24,898 nucleotides of DNA from Oxalobacter formigenes (lineage in GTDB: Bacteria; Pseudomonadota; Gammaproteobacteria; Burkholderiales; Burkholderiaceae_D), in the NCBI GenBank assembly GCA_019424645.1, contig JAHYZB010000092.1:1-24898 (forward strand). The letters run 5' to 3'. Each line of letters opens with the position of its first letter. Positions within the stretch are counted from its first letter, which is position 1. The notes beneath the pieces are model-generated. The model had not been told where the DNA came from, did not search any database, and saw only the letters and a list, made by a program, of their open reading frames with translations. This document shows, in pieces, positions 16,456 to 24,730 of this stretch. The translations under genes and the position numbers were made by a program.

Positions 16456-17716
16456 AGCGCAAAGCCTCCGCAGGATTGACCTTGGCGGCGCTCCAGCTTG
16501 GATACAAAGTCGCCAAAAATGACAGGATAATGGATGCTCCGCCAATCGTCAGCACATCCGCCCAATGCAGGTCGGACGGCAGGGAACTGATCAGGTAAAT
16601 GCTCTTCGGGAGAAACTGGATACCGAATAGTCGCTCGATAAAGGGAACGATGACATCGATATTAACGGAAACGAGCACTCCGACACCGACACCGGCAAGC
16701 GTCCCGGCAATACCGGCAAGAGCCCCCTGGATCATGAAGATTTTCATAATCGAACGTGGAGACGCCCCGAGTGTGCGCAAAATGGCGATATCGGCCTGTT
16801 TTTCCGTCACCGTCATAACCAGTGTCGACACCAGATTGAACGCGGCAACGGCAATGATCAGCATCAGGATCAGGAACATCATTTTCTTTTCCGTCTTGAC
16901 GGCGGCGAACCAGTTACGGTTCTGTTTTGACCAGTCGCGAACGATGACATCATCGTTCTGAAGCATCAGGGAAAGTTGCTGCGCCACTTCCGGAGCCTCT
17001 TGCATATCCCTGATTTGAACGCGCAATCCGCTTGGAGCTTCTGTCCTGAACAGGCGCATTGCGTCATTCATATTGATGAAAGCAAAAGTCGAATCGAACT
17101 CGAAATGCCCTGCCTCGAAAACGCCGCCGACAGTGAACTGCTTGAGACGGGGAAGCACCCCCGCAGGCGTCACCTGTCCCTGTGGAACGATAACGGTCAG
17201 CTTGTCCCCGGGACCGATGCGCAGGTTTCTGGCCAACTCGCTACCAATGGCGATATTGAAGGAATCCGGTTCAAGATTACCCAGTTTGCCCGCCTTGAAC
17301 TGACGGGCGATATCGGAAACGCCCGCCTCTTCTTTCGGATCGATTCCTCGCACGATCACCCCGCGAACCACATCGTTACGGGTGACCATCGCCTGACCGA
17401 CCACATAAGGGGCTGCACCGGTCACTTCCGGATTTTTCTTCACCTCGGCCGCCGTTTTCTGCCAGTCCGGCAACGACCCGTAAATGTCCTGAATCTCGAT
17501 ATGCGGAATCACCGACAGCATCCTGTCACGCACTTCTTTCTGAAAACCGTTCATCACCGACATGACGATGATCAGCGCGGCAACACCCAGCGCGATACCA
17601 CTCATCGATATCAGGGAAATGAACGAAATGAAGCGGTTGCGGCCGCTACGCTTGCCCGAACGGATATAGCGCAGGCCGACCAGCCATTCAAACGGCAAAT
17701 TGGAAAAAATGTTCAA
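16448..17716 (-). CDS. lolC: LolC/LolE-type permease of the lipoprotein-releasing ABC transporter
   Basis: This integral inner-membrane subunit binds outer-membrane-directed lipoproteins and releases them to LolA, driven by LolD. The typical N-terminus LPFEWLVGLRYIRSGKRSGR precedes the first membrane segment (FISFISLISMSGIALGVAAL). A periplasmic MacB-like domain follows, and three more membrane segments of the FtsX type lie in the last third. The frame is open to 17875, but the extra N-terminal part looks like translated noncoding sequence. I chose the TTG at 17716 because GGGAG lies six bases ahead of it and it gives 422 residues, close to the family length. An ATG at 17752 is the alternative. 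Only one permease gene is present beside lolD, so the complex may be a homodimer, or a second permease lies elsewhere. Confidence 0.92.
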   Translation of the reverse strand: MNIFSNLPFEWLVGLRYIRSGKRSGRNRFISFISLISMSGIALGVAALIIVMSVMNGFQKEVRDRMLSVIPHIEIQDIYGSLPDWQKTAAEVKKNPEVTGAAPYVVGQAMVTRNDVVRGVIVRGIDPKEEAGVSDIARQFKAGKLGNLEPDSFNIAIGSELARNLRIGPGDKLTVIVPQGQVTPAGVLPRLKQFTVGGVFEAGHFEFDSTFAFINMNDAMRLFRTEAPSGLRVQIRDMQEAPEVAQQLSLMLQNDDVIVRDWSKQNRNWFAAVKTEKKMMFLILMLIIAVAAFNLVSTLVMTVTEKQADIAILRTLGASPRSIMKIFMIQGALAGIAGTLAGVGVGVLVSVNIDVIVPFIERLFGIQFLPKSIYLISSLPSDLHWADVLTIGGASIILSFLATLYPSWSAAKVNPAEALRYE

Positions 17717-17970
17717 GTGAGACTCCCGAGAAGATGGCACAGTTTGCCACATATTGGCCTTGCCCGTCACTGCCTGACTGCGATTCATTTGCCCTTGCGC
17801 ATATGCCTGTTGCCAAAATGGCAGCCTGAAAACAGTTGGCGGGAACGGGGAAAAAAACCATGTATGTATTGCCATGAGTCAATCAACAATGAGAAAATGC
17901 AAAGCTTCAGGTATGGATGTGTCCGTTTTTCTTTTTTCCTTTACACATCCGTTTATGATAAATTGATTTC
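17717..17970. promoter_or_regulatory. Divergent promoter region between lolC and recJ
   Basis: This 254-bp gap must carry promoters for lolC (minus) and recJ (plus). A TATGAT at 17954-17959, one mismatch from the -10 consensus, lies only 11 bases before the recJ start codon; its -35 area is just T-rich. No convincing lolC promoter was found. A TTGACT is present on the minus strand near 17880 but lacks a matching -10. Confidence 0.4.
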
Positions 17971-19665
17971 ATGACCCGTATCACCACTCGCCCTTATTCT
18001 CAGAAATCCTTCAGCCAGTTGTGCCAGACAGGCGTTCATCCTGTTCTGGCTCGCATATTCGCCGCACGAGGCATTACACGGACAGAAGAACTGTCAACAG
18101 GACTGTCTGGCATGATTTCGCCTGTACAATTGTCTCATATAGGGGATGCCGCCGGCTTTCTGGCCGATGCCATTGCCGGGGGTAGCAAAATAACTATCAT
18201 CGCCGATTACGACTGTGATGGTGCAACGGCCTGTGCCGTTGCCTTGCGTGGCCTTCGCCTGCTTGGTGCGAATGTCGATTACATGGTGCCCAACCGGTTC
18301 GATAACGGCTACGGCCTGACTCCTGAAATTGTCAGACAGGCAAAAAAACACCATCAGACCGACATCATCCTGACTGTCGATAACGGTATCGCCAGCATCA
18401 AAGGCATTGAGGAAGCGCTGGCACTGGGCATGCAGGTACTGGTTACCGACCACCATTTGCCTGGCGACGAGCTTCCCCAAAACTGTATTGTCGTCAATCC
18501 AAATCAGCCTGACTGTTCTTTCCCGAGCAAAAATCTGGCCGGTGTCGGTGTCATGTTTTACGTATTGCTGGCCTTGCGTGCCGAAATGCGTCGTCGCGGG
18601 ATATTCGATGAAAAAACCCAGCCGCATCTGGATCAGTTGCTGGATCTCGTCGCTCTGGGCACCTTTGCCGATGTCGTCAAACTCGATGGCAACAACCGGA
18701 TTCTGGTTGCGCAGGGTCTGAGGCGCATCCGTGCCGGTAACATGCAGCCCGGCATGGCGGCCCTTTTTCAGGTATCGGGACGCGACTTCCGCAAGGCCTC
18801 GCCTTTCGATCTGGGTTTTACACTCGGGCCGCGGCTGAATGCCGCCGGACGCCTGTCGGACATGTCGCTTGGCATCGAATGCCTGATTACGGATGACCGG
18901 GGCAAGGCGCTCGAGATGGCGGACGAACTGAACCGGATCAACGTTGAGCGGCGTGAAATCGAGGCTGACATGCGTGTCGAGGCTCGAGAACAAATTTCAA
19001 AAATCCATCCAGAGGATCGTGCGACCATCAGTATCCTGTCCGAGGACTGGCATCAGGGCATCATCGGTATTCTGGCATCCCGGATCAAGGAAAAGTATTT
19101 CAGGCCAGCGATGGCATTTGCCCGGGACAAGGACGGCAAAATCCGCGGTTCGGGCCGCTCCATTCCGGAATTTCACTTGCGCGATGCGCTGGATCTGGTT
19201 GCGAAACGCCATCCCGGACTGATCGTCCAGTTCGGTGGCCATGCCATGGCTGCTGGCCTGACTCTGCAACCAGACGGTTTCGACGTGTTCACCGAAGCCT
19301 TCGAGACTGTCGCAAAAGAATGGCTGACCCAGACACAACTGGAAAGGATCATCGAAACCGACGGTTCACTGGACGACGACTGCTTTACCCTCGACTTCAT
19401 CAGCCTGCTGGATACGCAGGTCTGGGGACATGGTTTCCCCGCCCCGGTTTTCTGTGATGAATTCACCGTCGTCAATCAGCGTGTCCTGAAAGAAAAACAC
19501 CTCCGCTTGCAACTGGAAAGAAACGGCAAAAATTACACTGCCATCCAGTTCGGCAACAGTACCGCACTCCCGCGCCGTGCGCGTCTGGCTTATCGGCTGG
19601 ACGCCAATGAATTCAACGGCAGAACAAGTGTCCAGCTGATTGTGGAGCATTCGGAAGGGATATAA
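17971..19665 (+). CDS. recJ: Single-stranded-DNA-specific exonuclease RecJ
   Basis: RecJ is a 5'-3' exonuclease specific for single-stranded DNA, acting in RecF-pathway recombination, mismatch repair and replication restart. The 564-residue length agrees with E. coli RecJ (577). The DHH phosphoesterase motifs are intact: ADYDCDGATA (Asp79, Asp81, Asp83), TVDNGI (about 135) and VTDHH (DHH at 160-162). A further Asp lies in the GTFADVVKL region. The DHHA1 part follows with GIIGILASRIKEK, GSGRSIPEFHL and FGGHAMAAGLTL, and then the C-terminal OB-like domain. No Shine-Dalgarno precedes the ATG. It is divergent from lolC and convergent with the Sel1 gene, so it is probably monocistronic. Confidence 0.97.
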   Translation: MTRITTRPYSQKSFSQLCQTGVHPVLARIFAARGITRTEELSTGLSGMISPVQLSHIGDAAGFLADAIAGGSKITIIADYDCDGATACAVALRGLRLLGANVDYMVPNRFDNGYGLTPEIVRQAKKHHQTDIILTVDNGIASIKGIEEALALGMQVLVTDHHLPGDELPQNCIVVNPNQPDCSFPSKNLAGVGVMFYVLLALRAEMRRRGIFDEKTQPHLDQLLDLVALGTFADVVKLDGNNRILVAQGLRRIRAGNMQPGMAALFQVSGRDFRKASPFDLGFTLGPRLNAAGRLSDMSLGIECLITDDRGKALEMADELNRINVERREIEADMRVEAREQISKIHPEDRATISILSEDWHQGIIGILASRIKEKYFRPAMAFARDKDGKIRGSGRSIPEFHLRDALDLVAKRHPGLIVQFGGHAMAAGLTLQPDGFDVFTEAFETVAKEWLTQTQLERIIETDGSLDDDCFTLDFISLLDTQVWGHGFPAPVFCDEFTVVNQRVLKEKHLRLQLERNGKNYTAIQFGNSTALPRRARLAYRLDANEFNGRTSVQLIVEHSEGI

Positions 19666-19733
19666 TATCGCAGTGCGCTTTCGATCAGACCCGATTTTAC
19701 CTTGCCATCTTTCATTGATTGAATAGACACTAA

Positions 19734-21368
19734 TCATTCGAACAATTTTGCAATATTTAAGGATCTGGCCTTTGCCATTTCCTGTTCGTTTAATTTCGGT
19801 TCAAGATCACGACGCGCCTTTTCAGCAAAATCGAAATGAGGAGACGCCGGGAAGTAAAGTGCATATGCGGCAATCAGGTCCTTTTTTACTTCTACCCCAT
19901 TCTCGTAGCAAAAACCGAGCAGGGTTTGTGCTCCGTAATTACCCTGTAATGCCGCTTTTTTTATCAAGGTAACGCCTTCCTTTATATTTGGCTTTACTTC
20001 ATTTCCCGCTATGTATAAAGCGCCAAGAAATGCTTGTGCCGTAACACTGTCTTTTTCTGCTGCTTTTTTTAACCAGTAAAAACCTTTTTTTGTATTCCTG
20101 GCGACATATTTACCTTTAAAGTAAATTATACCAATATAGGCCTGCGCTTCTGTGAAACCCTGATTGGCAGCTTTTCTGAACCAGTAAACAGCTTTGCCTG
20201 CATTCTTTTCAATACCTGCTCCGACATAGAAGGTTTGCCCCAGATTGAACTGTGCTCTTGCAAGCCCCTGCTTTGCCGCTTTTTCCAACCAGTAGACAGA
20301 CAAAGCGGGATTTTTCCTGACTCCGGTTCCATACCTGTAAGCGATGCCAAGTCTGTTTTGAGCTTCAACATGTTCTTGTTCAGCCGCTTTTCTGTACCAA
20401 AAAACAGCTTTCTCCAGATTTTTTTCAACGCCCCTGCCTTCTTCACATGCAATGCCAAGATTATATTGAGATTGGGGAAACCCCTGTTCTGCTGCCTTTT
20501 TCCACCAGTACACAGCCTTGGCGTAATCTTTTTTTATTCCTTCACCTTCGTAATACGCAAAAGCAAGATTATGCTGTGCTTGTGCATAGCCTTGTTCTGC
20601 TGCTTTTTTGTGCCACGTCACCGCTTCAGAAAAATCTTTTTTTACCCCTCTGCCGTAATAATAAGCCACCCCAAGATTGTACTGTCCCAATTCGTCGCCC
20701 TGCATGGCACTTTTTCTGTACCAGAAAACAGCCTCCTGATAATCACGATCAACGCCACTCCCATTATTGTATAAAGCACCCAGATTGTTCTGAGATTCAG
20801 GAAAACCCAATTCGGCTGCCTTCTTCCACCAGCTCACAGCTTCATGAAGATTTTTATCCACACCGATACCATCGTAATAAGCCGTCCCTAAATTATGATA
20901 TGCCCATACGTTATTCTGGACAGCAGCTCTCTCCCAATAGGCAATGGCTTTCGGATAATTCTCAACGATGCACTGACCCTTATGATGAAGATTCCCCAGC
21001 ATAACGAGTGCCTTGGCATGATTCTGATCGGCTGCTTTCATCCACCATAACATGGCAACACAGTTATCCTGTTGAACGCCTTTGCCATCGTAAACCAGCA
21101 TGCCCAGAAGATATTGTGCCTCCGCATTACCAGACTTCGCGGCTTTCCGACACCATAAAACGGTTTTTTCATCGTCCTTTTCATCATTTTCCGCCTTATA
21201 TCTTTCGCTGCATTGGATGACCGCCTTTTCCTCATCACGGATAATTTTATTCCCGTTTTCTTTTGAATCTGCAGGCTGCTGCGAATCAGCAATGACGGAT
21301 GACATCGACAGGCACATCATGATGAGCACGATGGTACAGAAACAGAATTTCAGAGAAAGCTTGAGCAT
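19734..21368 (-). CDS. Secreted Sel1-repeat (TPR-like) protein
   Basis: This 544-residue protein has a signal peptide (hydrophobic residues about 5-22, cut likely near VIA before DSQQ), so it should reach the periplasm or beyond. From about residue 85 to 510 it is built of about twelve Sel1-like repeats of roughly 36 residues, recognisable by the pattern A-x-x-x-LG-x-x-Y-x-x-G-x-GV followed by AVYWWKKAAEQG-type helices. Such solenoids act as protein-binding scaffolds; the partner is unknown. AAGG lies six bases before the start codon. Base composition is more AT-rich than the flanking recJ and proC. The 3' end of a second, decayed Sel1 gene lies just upstream in the same orientation. It may be an effector, an envelope scaffold or an HcpA-like secreted protein; none can be chosen from sequence alone. 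Confidence 0.9.
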   Translation of the reverse strand: MLKLSLKFCFCTIVLIMMCLSMSSVIADSQQPADSKENGNKIIRDEEKAVIQCSERYKAENDEKDDEKTVLWCRKAAKSGNAEAQYLLGMLVYDGKGVQQDNCVAMLWWMKAADQNHAKALVMLGNLHHKGQCIVENYPKAIAYWERAAVQNNVWAYHNLGTAYYDGIGVDKNLHEAVSWWKKAAELGFPESQNNLGALYNNGSGVDRDYQEAVFWYRKSAMQGDELGQYNLGVAYYYGRGVKKDFSEAVTWHKKAAEQGYAQAQHNLAFAYYEGEGIKKDYAKAVYWWKKAAEQGFPQSQYNLGIACEEGRGVEKNLEKAVFWYRKAAEQEHVEAQNRLGIAYRYGTGVRKNPALSVYWLEKAAKQGLARAQFNLGQTFYVGAGIEKNAGKAVYWFRKAANQGFTEAQAYIGIIYFKGKYVARNTKKGFYWLKKAAEKDSVTAQAFLGALYIAGNEVKPNIKEGVTLIKKAALQGNYGAQTLLGFCYENGVEVKKDLIAAYALYFPASPHFDFAEKARRDLEPKLNEQEMAKARSLNIAKLFE

Positions 21369-21393
21369 TTAAACCTTTTAAAGTGAAATGACT

Positions 21394-21551
21394 TTATTCG
21401 AAAAGTTTTTCGATGTTGATGGATCGGGCTTTTGCAATATCGTTTTGACTCAATTTTTTTCAAGATGGTGACGCGCCACCTCTGCACGTTCAAGATGAGA
21501 TGAGGCATTTAAATAAAGAGCATGAACATCCTGCGCTGAAAAATTATTCTC
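21394..21551 (-). pseudogene. 3' remnant of a second Sel1-repeat gene
   Basis: Read on the minus strand, this stretch encodes ALYLNASSHLERAEVARHHLE and then, after a shift in a run of seven A, LSQNDIAKARSINIEKLFE and a TAA at 21394-21396. The intact Sel1 protein next door ends with the parallel AYALYFPASPHFDFAEKAR and MAKARSLNIAKLFE. So this is the C-terminal end of a paralogous gene, truncated upstream of about 21551 and frameshifted. Its stop codon lies 25 bases before the start of the intact gene, as expected for a former tandem pair. The left boundary of similarity is approximate. Confidence 0.8.
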
Positions 21552-21689
21552 AGGAAATATTTATCACTGACTGTTTAAAGTGTTTCAACCGTCTAACATC
21601 AGCCATGTTTGTTTTACTGGATGTTATCGATTTCAGGAAAAAAGAACCGGATCAACTGTTTTATGGATTTTTAGTTTCAAATAAAAAAA
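21552..21689. other. AT-rich gap between the Sel1 remnant and the proC terminator
   Basis: No gene is seen here. A plus-strand frame (21500-21694) runs antisense through the Sel1 remnant and has no ribosome binding site. The Sel1 promoter may lie here or within the remnant, but no convincing pair of hexamers was found. Confidence 0.5.
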
Positions 21690-21718
21690 GCTGAAAAGAT
21701 CACTCTTTTCAGCCTTTT
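21681..21718 (-). terminator. Bidirectional intrinsic terminator after proC
   Basis: GCTGAAAAG (21690-21698) and CTTTTCAGC (21705-21713) form a perfect 9-bp stem with a 6-base loop. The minus strand continues with seven T, and the plus strand with five T. It starts 28 bases after the proC stop codon and should end the proC transcript. Confidence 0.85.
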
Positions 21719-21740
21719 TCCACAATGAATAATTCAGGGG

Positions 21741-22529
21741 TCAATCCGGTTTTTTGAACGCCGCGTCAACCGCATTCATCATGGCAATGCGCAAGCCCCC
21801 TTCTTCCAGCGCTCTCACGCCACGGATGGTGATGCCGCCCGGGGAACAGACATCGTCTTTCAGTTTGCCGGGATGCTGTTTGGTATCCAGTACCATTTTT
21901 CCGGAACCGATGACGGTCTGGCTCGCCAGTTTGTAAGCGATGTCACGTGGCAGCCCGTGATAGACGGCTCCGTCTGCCAGCGCTTCGATGACCATGAAAA
22001 TCCATGCCGGACCACAGCCCGACAAGGTGCCACCGATACCCATCAGGTCACTGGAAAGTTCTTCGACCTCACCCAGACTCTTGAACAGCTTGCGGGTGAA
22101 AATCATCTCTTTCGGTGTCAGGTCGTTGCTTGCTTCGATGATGGTCATTCCGGCACCGACCATTGCCGGCGTGTTCGGCATGATGGCGCAGATATGCGTG
22201 GAACTATCGACCAGACGGCGAAGACGGCTGTATTGCCACCCCGCAGCAATGGACAGGAAAGTCTTGCCTTTCAATGCTTCACGGGATTCGGAAAGCACGC
22301 CTTCGACAATTTTCGGCTTGATGGCGAGCAGGATAATTTCGCTGTTTTCGATCACTTCCTGTACGGAAGCGGCTTTTGCCATACCGCATTCCTTGTTGAG
22401 CTTGTCCAGTTTGAAGGCATTCGTGTCATAGGCAATTGTCTCTTCACCTTTCAGAAAACCGGACTTGACGGCACCCAACAGGATGGCCGATGCCATATTG
22501 CCCATACCGATAAATCCCAATTTTTTCAT
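21741..22529 (-). CDS. proC: Pyrroline-5-carboxylate reductase
   Basis: ProC reduces 1-pyrroline-5-carboxylate to L-proline with NAD(P)H, the last step of proline synthesis, in the cytoplasm. The 262-residue protein starts with the Rossmann fold (KKLGFIGMGNMASAILLGAV). It has IILLAIKP near residue 70, CAIMPNTPAMVGAGMT near 115, and the C-terminal dimerisation and active-site helices with GGTLSGCGPAWIFMVIEALADGA and CSPGGITIRGVRALEEGG. Length and motifs are complete. AGGAGG precedes the ATG at good spacing. The gene is single, followed by a strong terminator. Confidence 0.96.
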   Translation of the reverse strand: MKKLGFIGMGNMASAILLGAVKSGFLKGEETIAYDTNAFKLDKLNKECGMAKAASVQEVIENSEIILLAIKPKIVEGVLSESREALKGKTFLSIAAGWQYSRLRRLVDSSTHICAIMPNTPAMVGAGMTIIEASNDLTPKEMIFTRKLFKSLGEVEELSSDLMGIGGTLSGCGPAWIFMVIEALADGAVYHGLPRDIAYKLASQTVIGSGKMVLDTKQHPGKLKDDVCSPGGITIRGVRALEEGGLRIAMMNAVDAAFKKPD

Positions 22530-22681
22530 AACGCCTCCTACAAGTCAGGTTGGATATCGCGGCAGGTGCACGACACCGTAATGAAACCCGTCTCGTCCAT
22601 TCCTGCCATCGGCGAAATGGAAGCGATCAGGCCTTTAAACTGTCGTACCTCAACAGTATGACGTCTGGACAGCTTTTTGGA

Positions 22682-22711
22682 TTGACAATTTTCTTTCATT
22701 TTACGTTTACT
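22682..22711 (+). promoter_or_regulatory. Candidate promoter of the small membrane protein gene
   Basis: A perfect TTGACA at 22682-22687 is followed after 18 bp by TTTACT (22706-22711), four of six -10 matches. It would give a leader of about 90 bases before the start at 22808. Confidence 0.4.
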
Positions 22712-22807
22712 GTTTTCATACCGGAACCGCTTTCGTCCAATTCGGTCTTATTTCCTGTCGAACGATTGCTTTTTGTCTTTTTTTTTACAATCTTCAGGGA
22801 GAAAAAG

Positions 22808-22957
22808 ATGCTTTATACCATAGCGGTTATCCTGTTTATCTTGTGGCTGCTCGGACTGGTGACAACCCATGTGATGGGAGGCTTTGTGCATTTGTTACTG
22901 ATCGGGGCGGTCGTTGTGCTGATTTTCGGTATCCTGTCGGGCAGGCGCTCGTCGTAA
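22808..22957 (+). CDS. Small Lmo0937-like membrane protein (DUF5670)
   Basis: The 49-residue product has two hydrophobic helices (about 3-19 and 26-42) separated by THVMGG, and a short basic tail (GRRSS). The pattern IAVILFILWLLGLVTTHVMG followed by a second helix and a basic end matches the Lmo0937 or DUF5670 family of small membrane proteins, whose function is not known. The frame is open back to 22550, but the start at 22808 is chosen because AGGGA lies seven bases ahead of it and the family N-terminus begins here. It stands alone between proC (opposite strand) and nadB. Its transcript could read into nadB, since no terminator was seen between them. Confidence 0.85.
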   Translation: MLYTIAVILFILWLLGLVTTHVMGGFVHLLLIGAVVVLIFGILSGRRSS

Positions 22958-23040
22958 TGAATCCTGCCGTAACCGAAAACGGATGAAAAGGTTTCGAATC
23001 ATTTCGATTGCCAAATTCAGCCGTTTCAGTCCCAAAACAC

Positions 23041-23069
23041 ATGACGAATCGTTTTCAATGGAATATAGT
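23041..23069 (+). promoter_or_regulatory. Candidate promoter of nadB
   Basis: ATGACG (23041-23046; four of six -35 matches) and TATAGT (23064-23069; five of six -10 matches) are separated by 17 bp, and the -10 ends 38 bases before the nadB start. Confidence 0.45.
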
Positions 23070-23107
23070 GTGACGTTATCCGAACAACTTCACCCGGTGA
23101 AAAAGCC

Positions 23108-24724
23108 ATGAATTTTGACGTCGTCATCGTCGGCAGTGGACTGGCGGGTCTTTCCGTTGCCCTGAGATTGCCCAAAACTTATAAAATCGCGCTGATCTGC
23201 AAGCGGACGTTGTGGGAAAGCGCCAGCAATTTCGCCCAGGGCGGGATTGCCGCCGTACTGGACCCTGTTCTGGACAGTATTGAAGAACACGTAGCGGATA
23301 CCATGACTGCCGGTGCAGGCCTTTGTGATGAGGAAGCGACCCGTTTTATCGTCGAACACGGCGGGGAAGCCGTTGACTGGCTGATCGGTCAGGGTGTTCC
23401 CTTTTCCAAGGACACGTCGACCCAGACAGGCTATCATTTGACGCGTGAAGGTGGCCACAGCCAGCGCCGCATCATTCATGCCGCGGATGCCACCGGCCAT
23501 GTCGTGCAACAGACGCTGGAAAAGATTATCCGCAGCCGCCCGAACATTCATTTGTTCGAAAATCATTTCGCCGTCGACCTGATCACGTCGGACAAGCTTT
23601 ATGAAGACAAGCAACCCCTTGAATGTTACGGCCTGTATGTCCTGAATGAAGAGGAAGGCGTCGTCCATACGTTTGCCGCGCGGCATACCGTGCTGGCGAC
23701 AGGAGGAGCCGGCAAGGTTTACCTGTATACGACCAACCCCGATACCTCGACCGGTGACGGCGTTGCCATGGCATGGCGTGCCGGTGCCCGTGTATCGAAT
23801 ATGGAATTCGTCCAGTTCCATCCAACCTGCCTTTACCATCCTTACGCCAAATCGTTTTTGATTTCCGAATCCGTTCGTGGCGAAGGCGGCCTGCTGAAAC
23901 TGCCGCCAGACGCGGGGACGGAAGGCGGCATGCGATTCATGCCGGAACACGACCCGAGAGCCGAGCTGGCTCCCCGCGATATCGTTGCCCGTTCCATCGA
24001 CTTCGAGATGAAAAAACGCGGTCTGGATTACGTTCATCTGGACATCAGCCATCAGGATCCGGAATTTCTGAAAGAACATTTCCCGACGATTTACGCCCGT
24101 TGTCTTGAACTCGGCATCGACATCACCAAAGAACCGATTCCGGTCGTCCCGGCAACGCACTTTACCTGTGGCGGCGTCGTGACCGATACGAAGGGACGGA
24201 CCGATATCAAAAACCTGTACGCTGTCGGCGAAACGGCCTGTACCGGGTTGCATGGCGCAAACCGACTTGCCAGCAATTCGTTGCTGGAATGTCTGGTCAT
24301 CGGCAAGACAGCGGCAGAACATATCGCCAGCCTTCCGGAAGAACCTTTCCACATCCTGCCTGAATGGGATGAAAGCCGCGTATCGAACGCCAATGAAGAA
24401 GTCGTCATTTCACATAACTGGGATGAATTGCGGCGCTTCATGTGGAATTACGTCGGTATCGTCAGGACGACGAAACGTCTGGAACGTGCCCAGCGCAGGA
24501 TCCAGTTGCTGAAAGAAGAAATCGACGAATACTACGCCAACTTCATCATCAGCAATAACCTGCTGGAATTGCGCAATCTGGTGGATGTCGCTGCCATGAT
24601 CGTGGAAAGCGCCCTGCTCCGGAAAGAAAGCCGGGGACTTCACTACAATTCGGATTTCCCGACCACATTCCCGAAAGCGATGCCAACCGTACTGACACCG
24701 AATAAAAAACGCGTACGTGCCTGA
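23108..24724 (+). CDS. nadB: L-aspartate oxidase
   Basis: NadB is an FAD enzyme that oxidises L-aspartate to iminoaspartate, the first step of de novo NAD synthesis; NadA then makes quinolinate. The 538-residue length matches E. coli (540). The N-terminal FAD fold shows VVIVGSGLAGLSVALRL, then SNFAQGGIAAVLD. The fumarate-reductase-like substrate region has HLTREGGHSQRRIIHAAD, ATGGAGKVYLYTTNP, GDGVAMAWRAGARVSNMEFV and QFHPTCLYHP. The segments HFTCGGVVTD and GLHGANRLASNSLLECLV follow, with a C-terminal helical domain. No nadA or nadC lies beside it in this window. Its stop codon is six bases from the stop codon of the convergent ankyrin gene. Confidence 0.96.
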   Translation: MNFDVVIVGSGLAGLSVALRLPKTYKIALICKRTLWESASNFAQGGIAAVLDPVLDSIEEHVADTMTAGAGLCDEEATRFIVEHGGEAVDWLIGQGVPFSKDTSTQTGYHLTREGGHSQRRIIHAADATGHVVQQTLEKIIRSRPNIHLFENHFAVDLITSDKLYEDKQPLECYGLYVLNEEEGVVHTFAARHTVLATGGAGKVYLYTTNPDTSTGDGVAMAWRAGARVSNMEFVQFHPTCLYHPYAKSFLISESVRGEGGLLKLPPDAGTEGGMRFMPEHDPRAELAPRDIVARSIDFEMKKRGLDYVHLDISHQDPEFLKEHFPTIYARCLELGIDITKEPIPVVPATHFTCGGVVTDTKGRTDIKNLYAVGETACTGLHGANRLASNSLLECLVIGKTAAEHIASLPEEPFHILPEWDESRVSNANEEVVISHNWDELRRFMWNYVGIVRTTKRLERAQRRIQLLKEEIDEYYANFIISNNLLELRNLVDVAAMIVESALLRKESRGLHYNSDFPTTFPKAMPTVLTPNKKRVRA

Positions 24725-24730
24725 ACCCGT

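Noticed and set aside
16456..16545. 30-codon N-terminal extension of LolD
   Set aside because: It overlaps lolC coding sequence deeply and does not match the family. The start at 16455 has a good GGAGG and the expected N-terminus.
16976..17974. 332-codon plus-strand frame
   Set aside because: It lies antisense to lolC and runs through the lolC-recJ gap, with His/Arg-rich composition typical of an antisense frame.
21500..21694. 64-codon plus-strand frame
   Set aside because: It runs antisense through the Sel1 remnant and into the proC terminator, without a ribosome binding site.
22550..22807. N-terminal extension of the small membrane protein
   Set aside because: It does not resemble the family, and a clear ribosome binding site precedes the start at 22808.
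23090..24352. 420-codon minus-strand frame
   Set aside because: It is the antisense shadow of nadB, whose motifs are complete on the plus strand.
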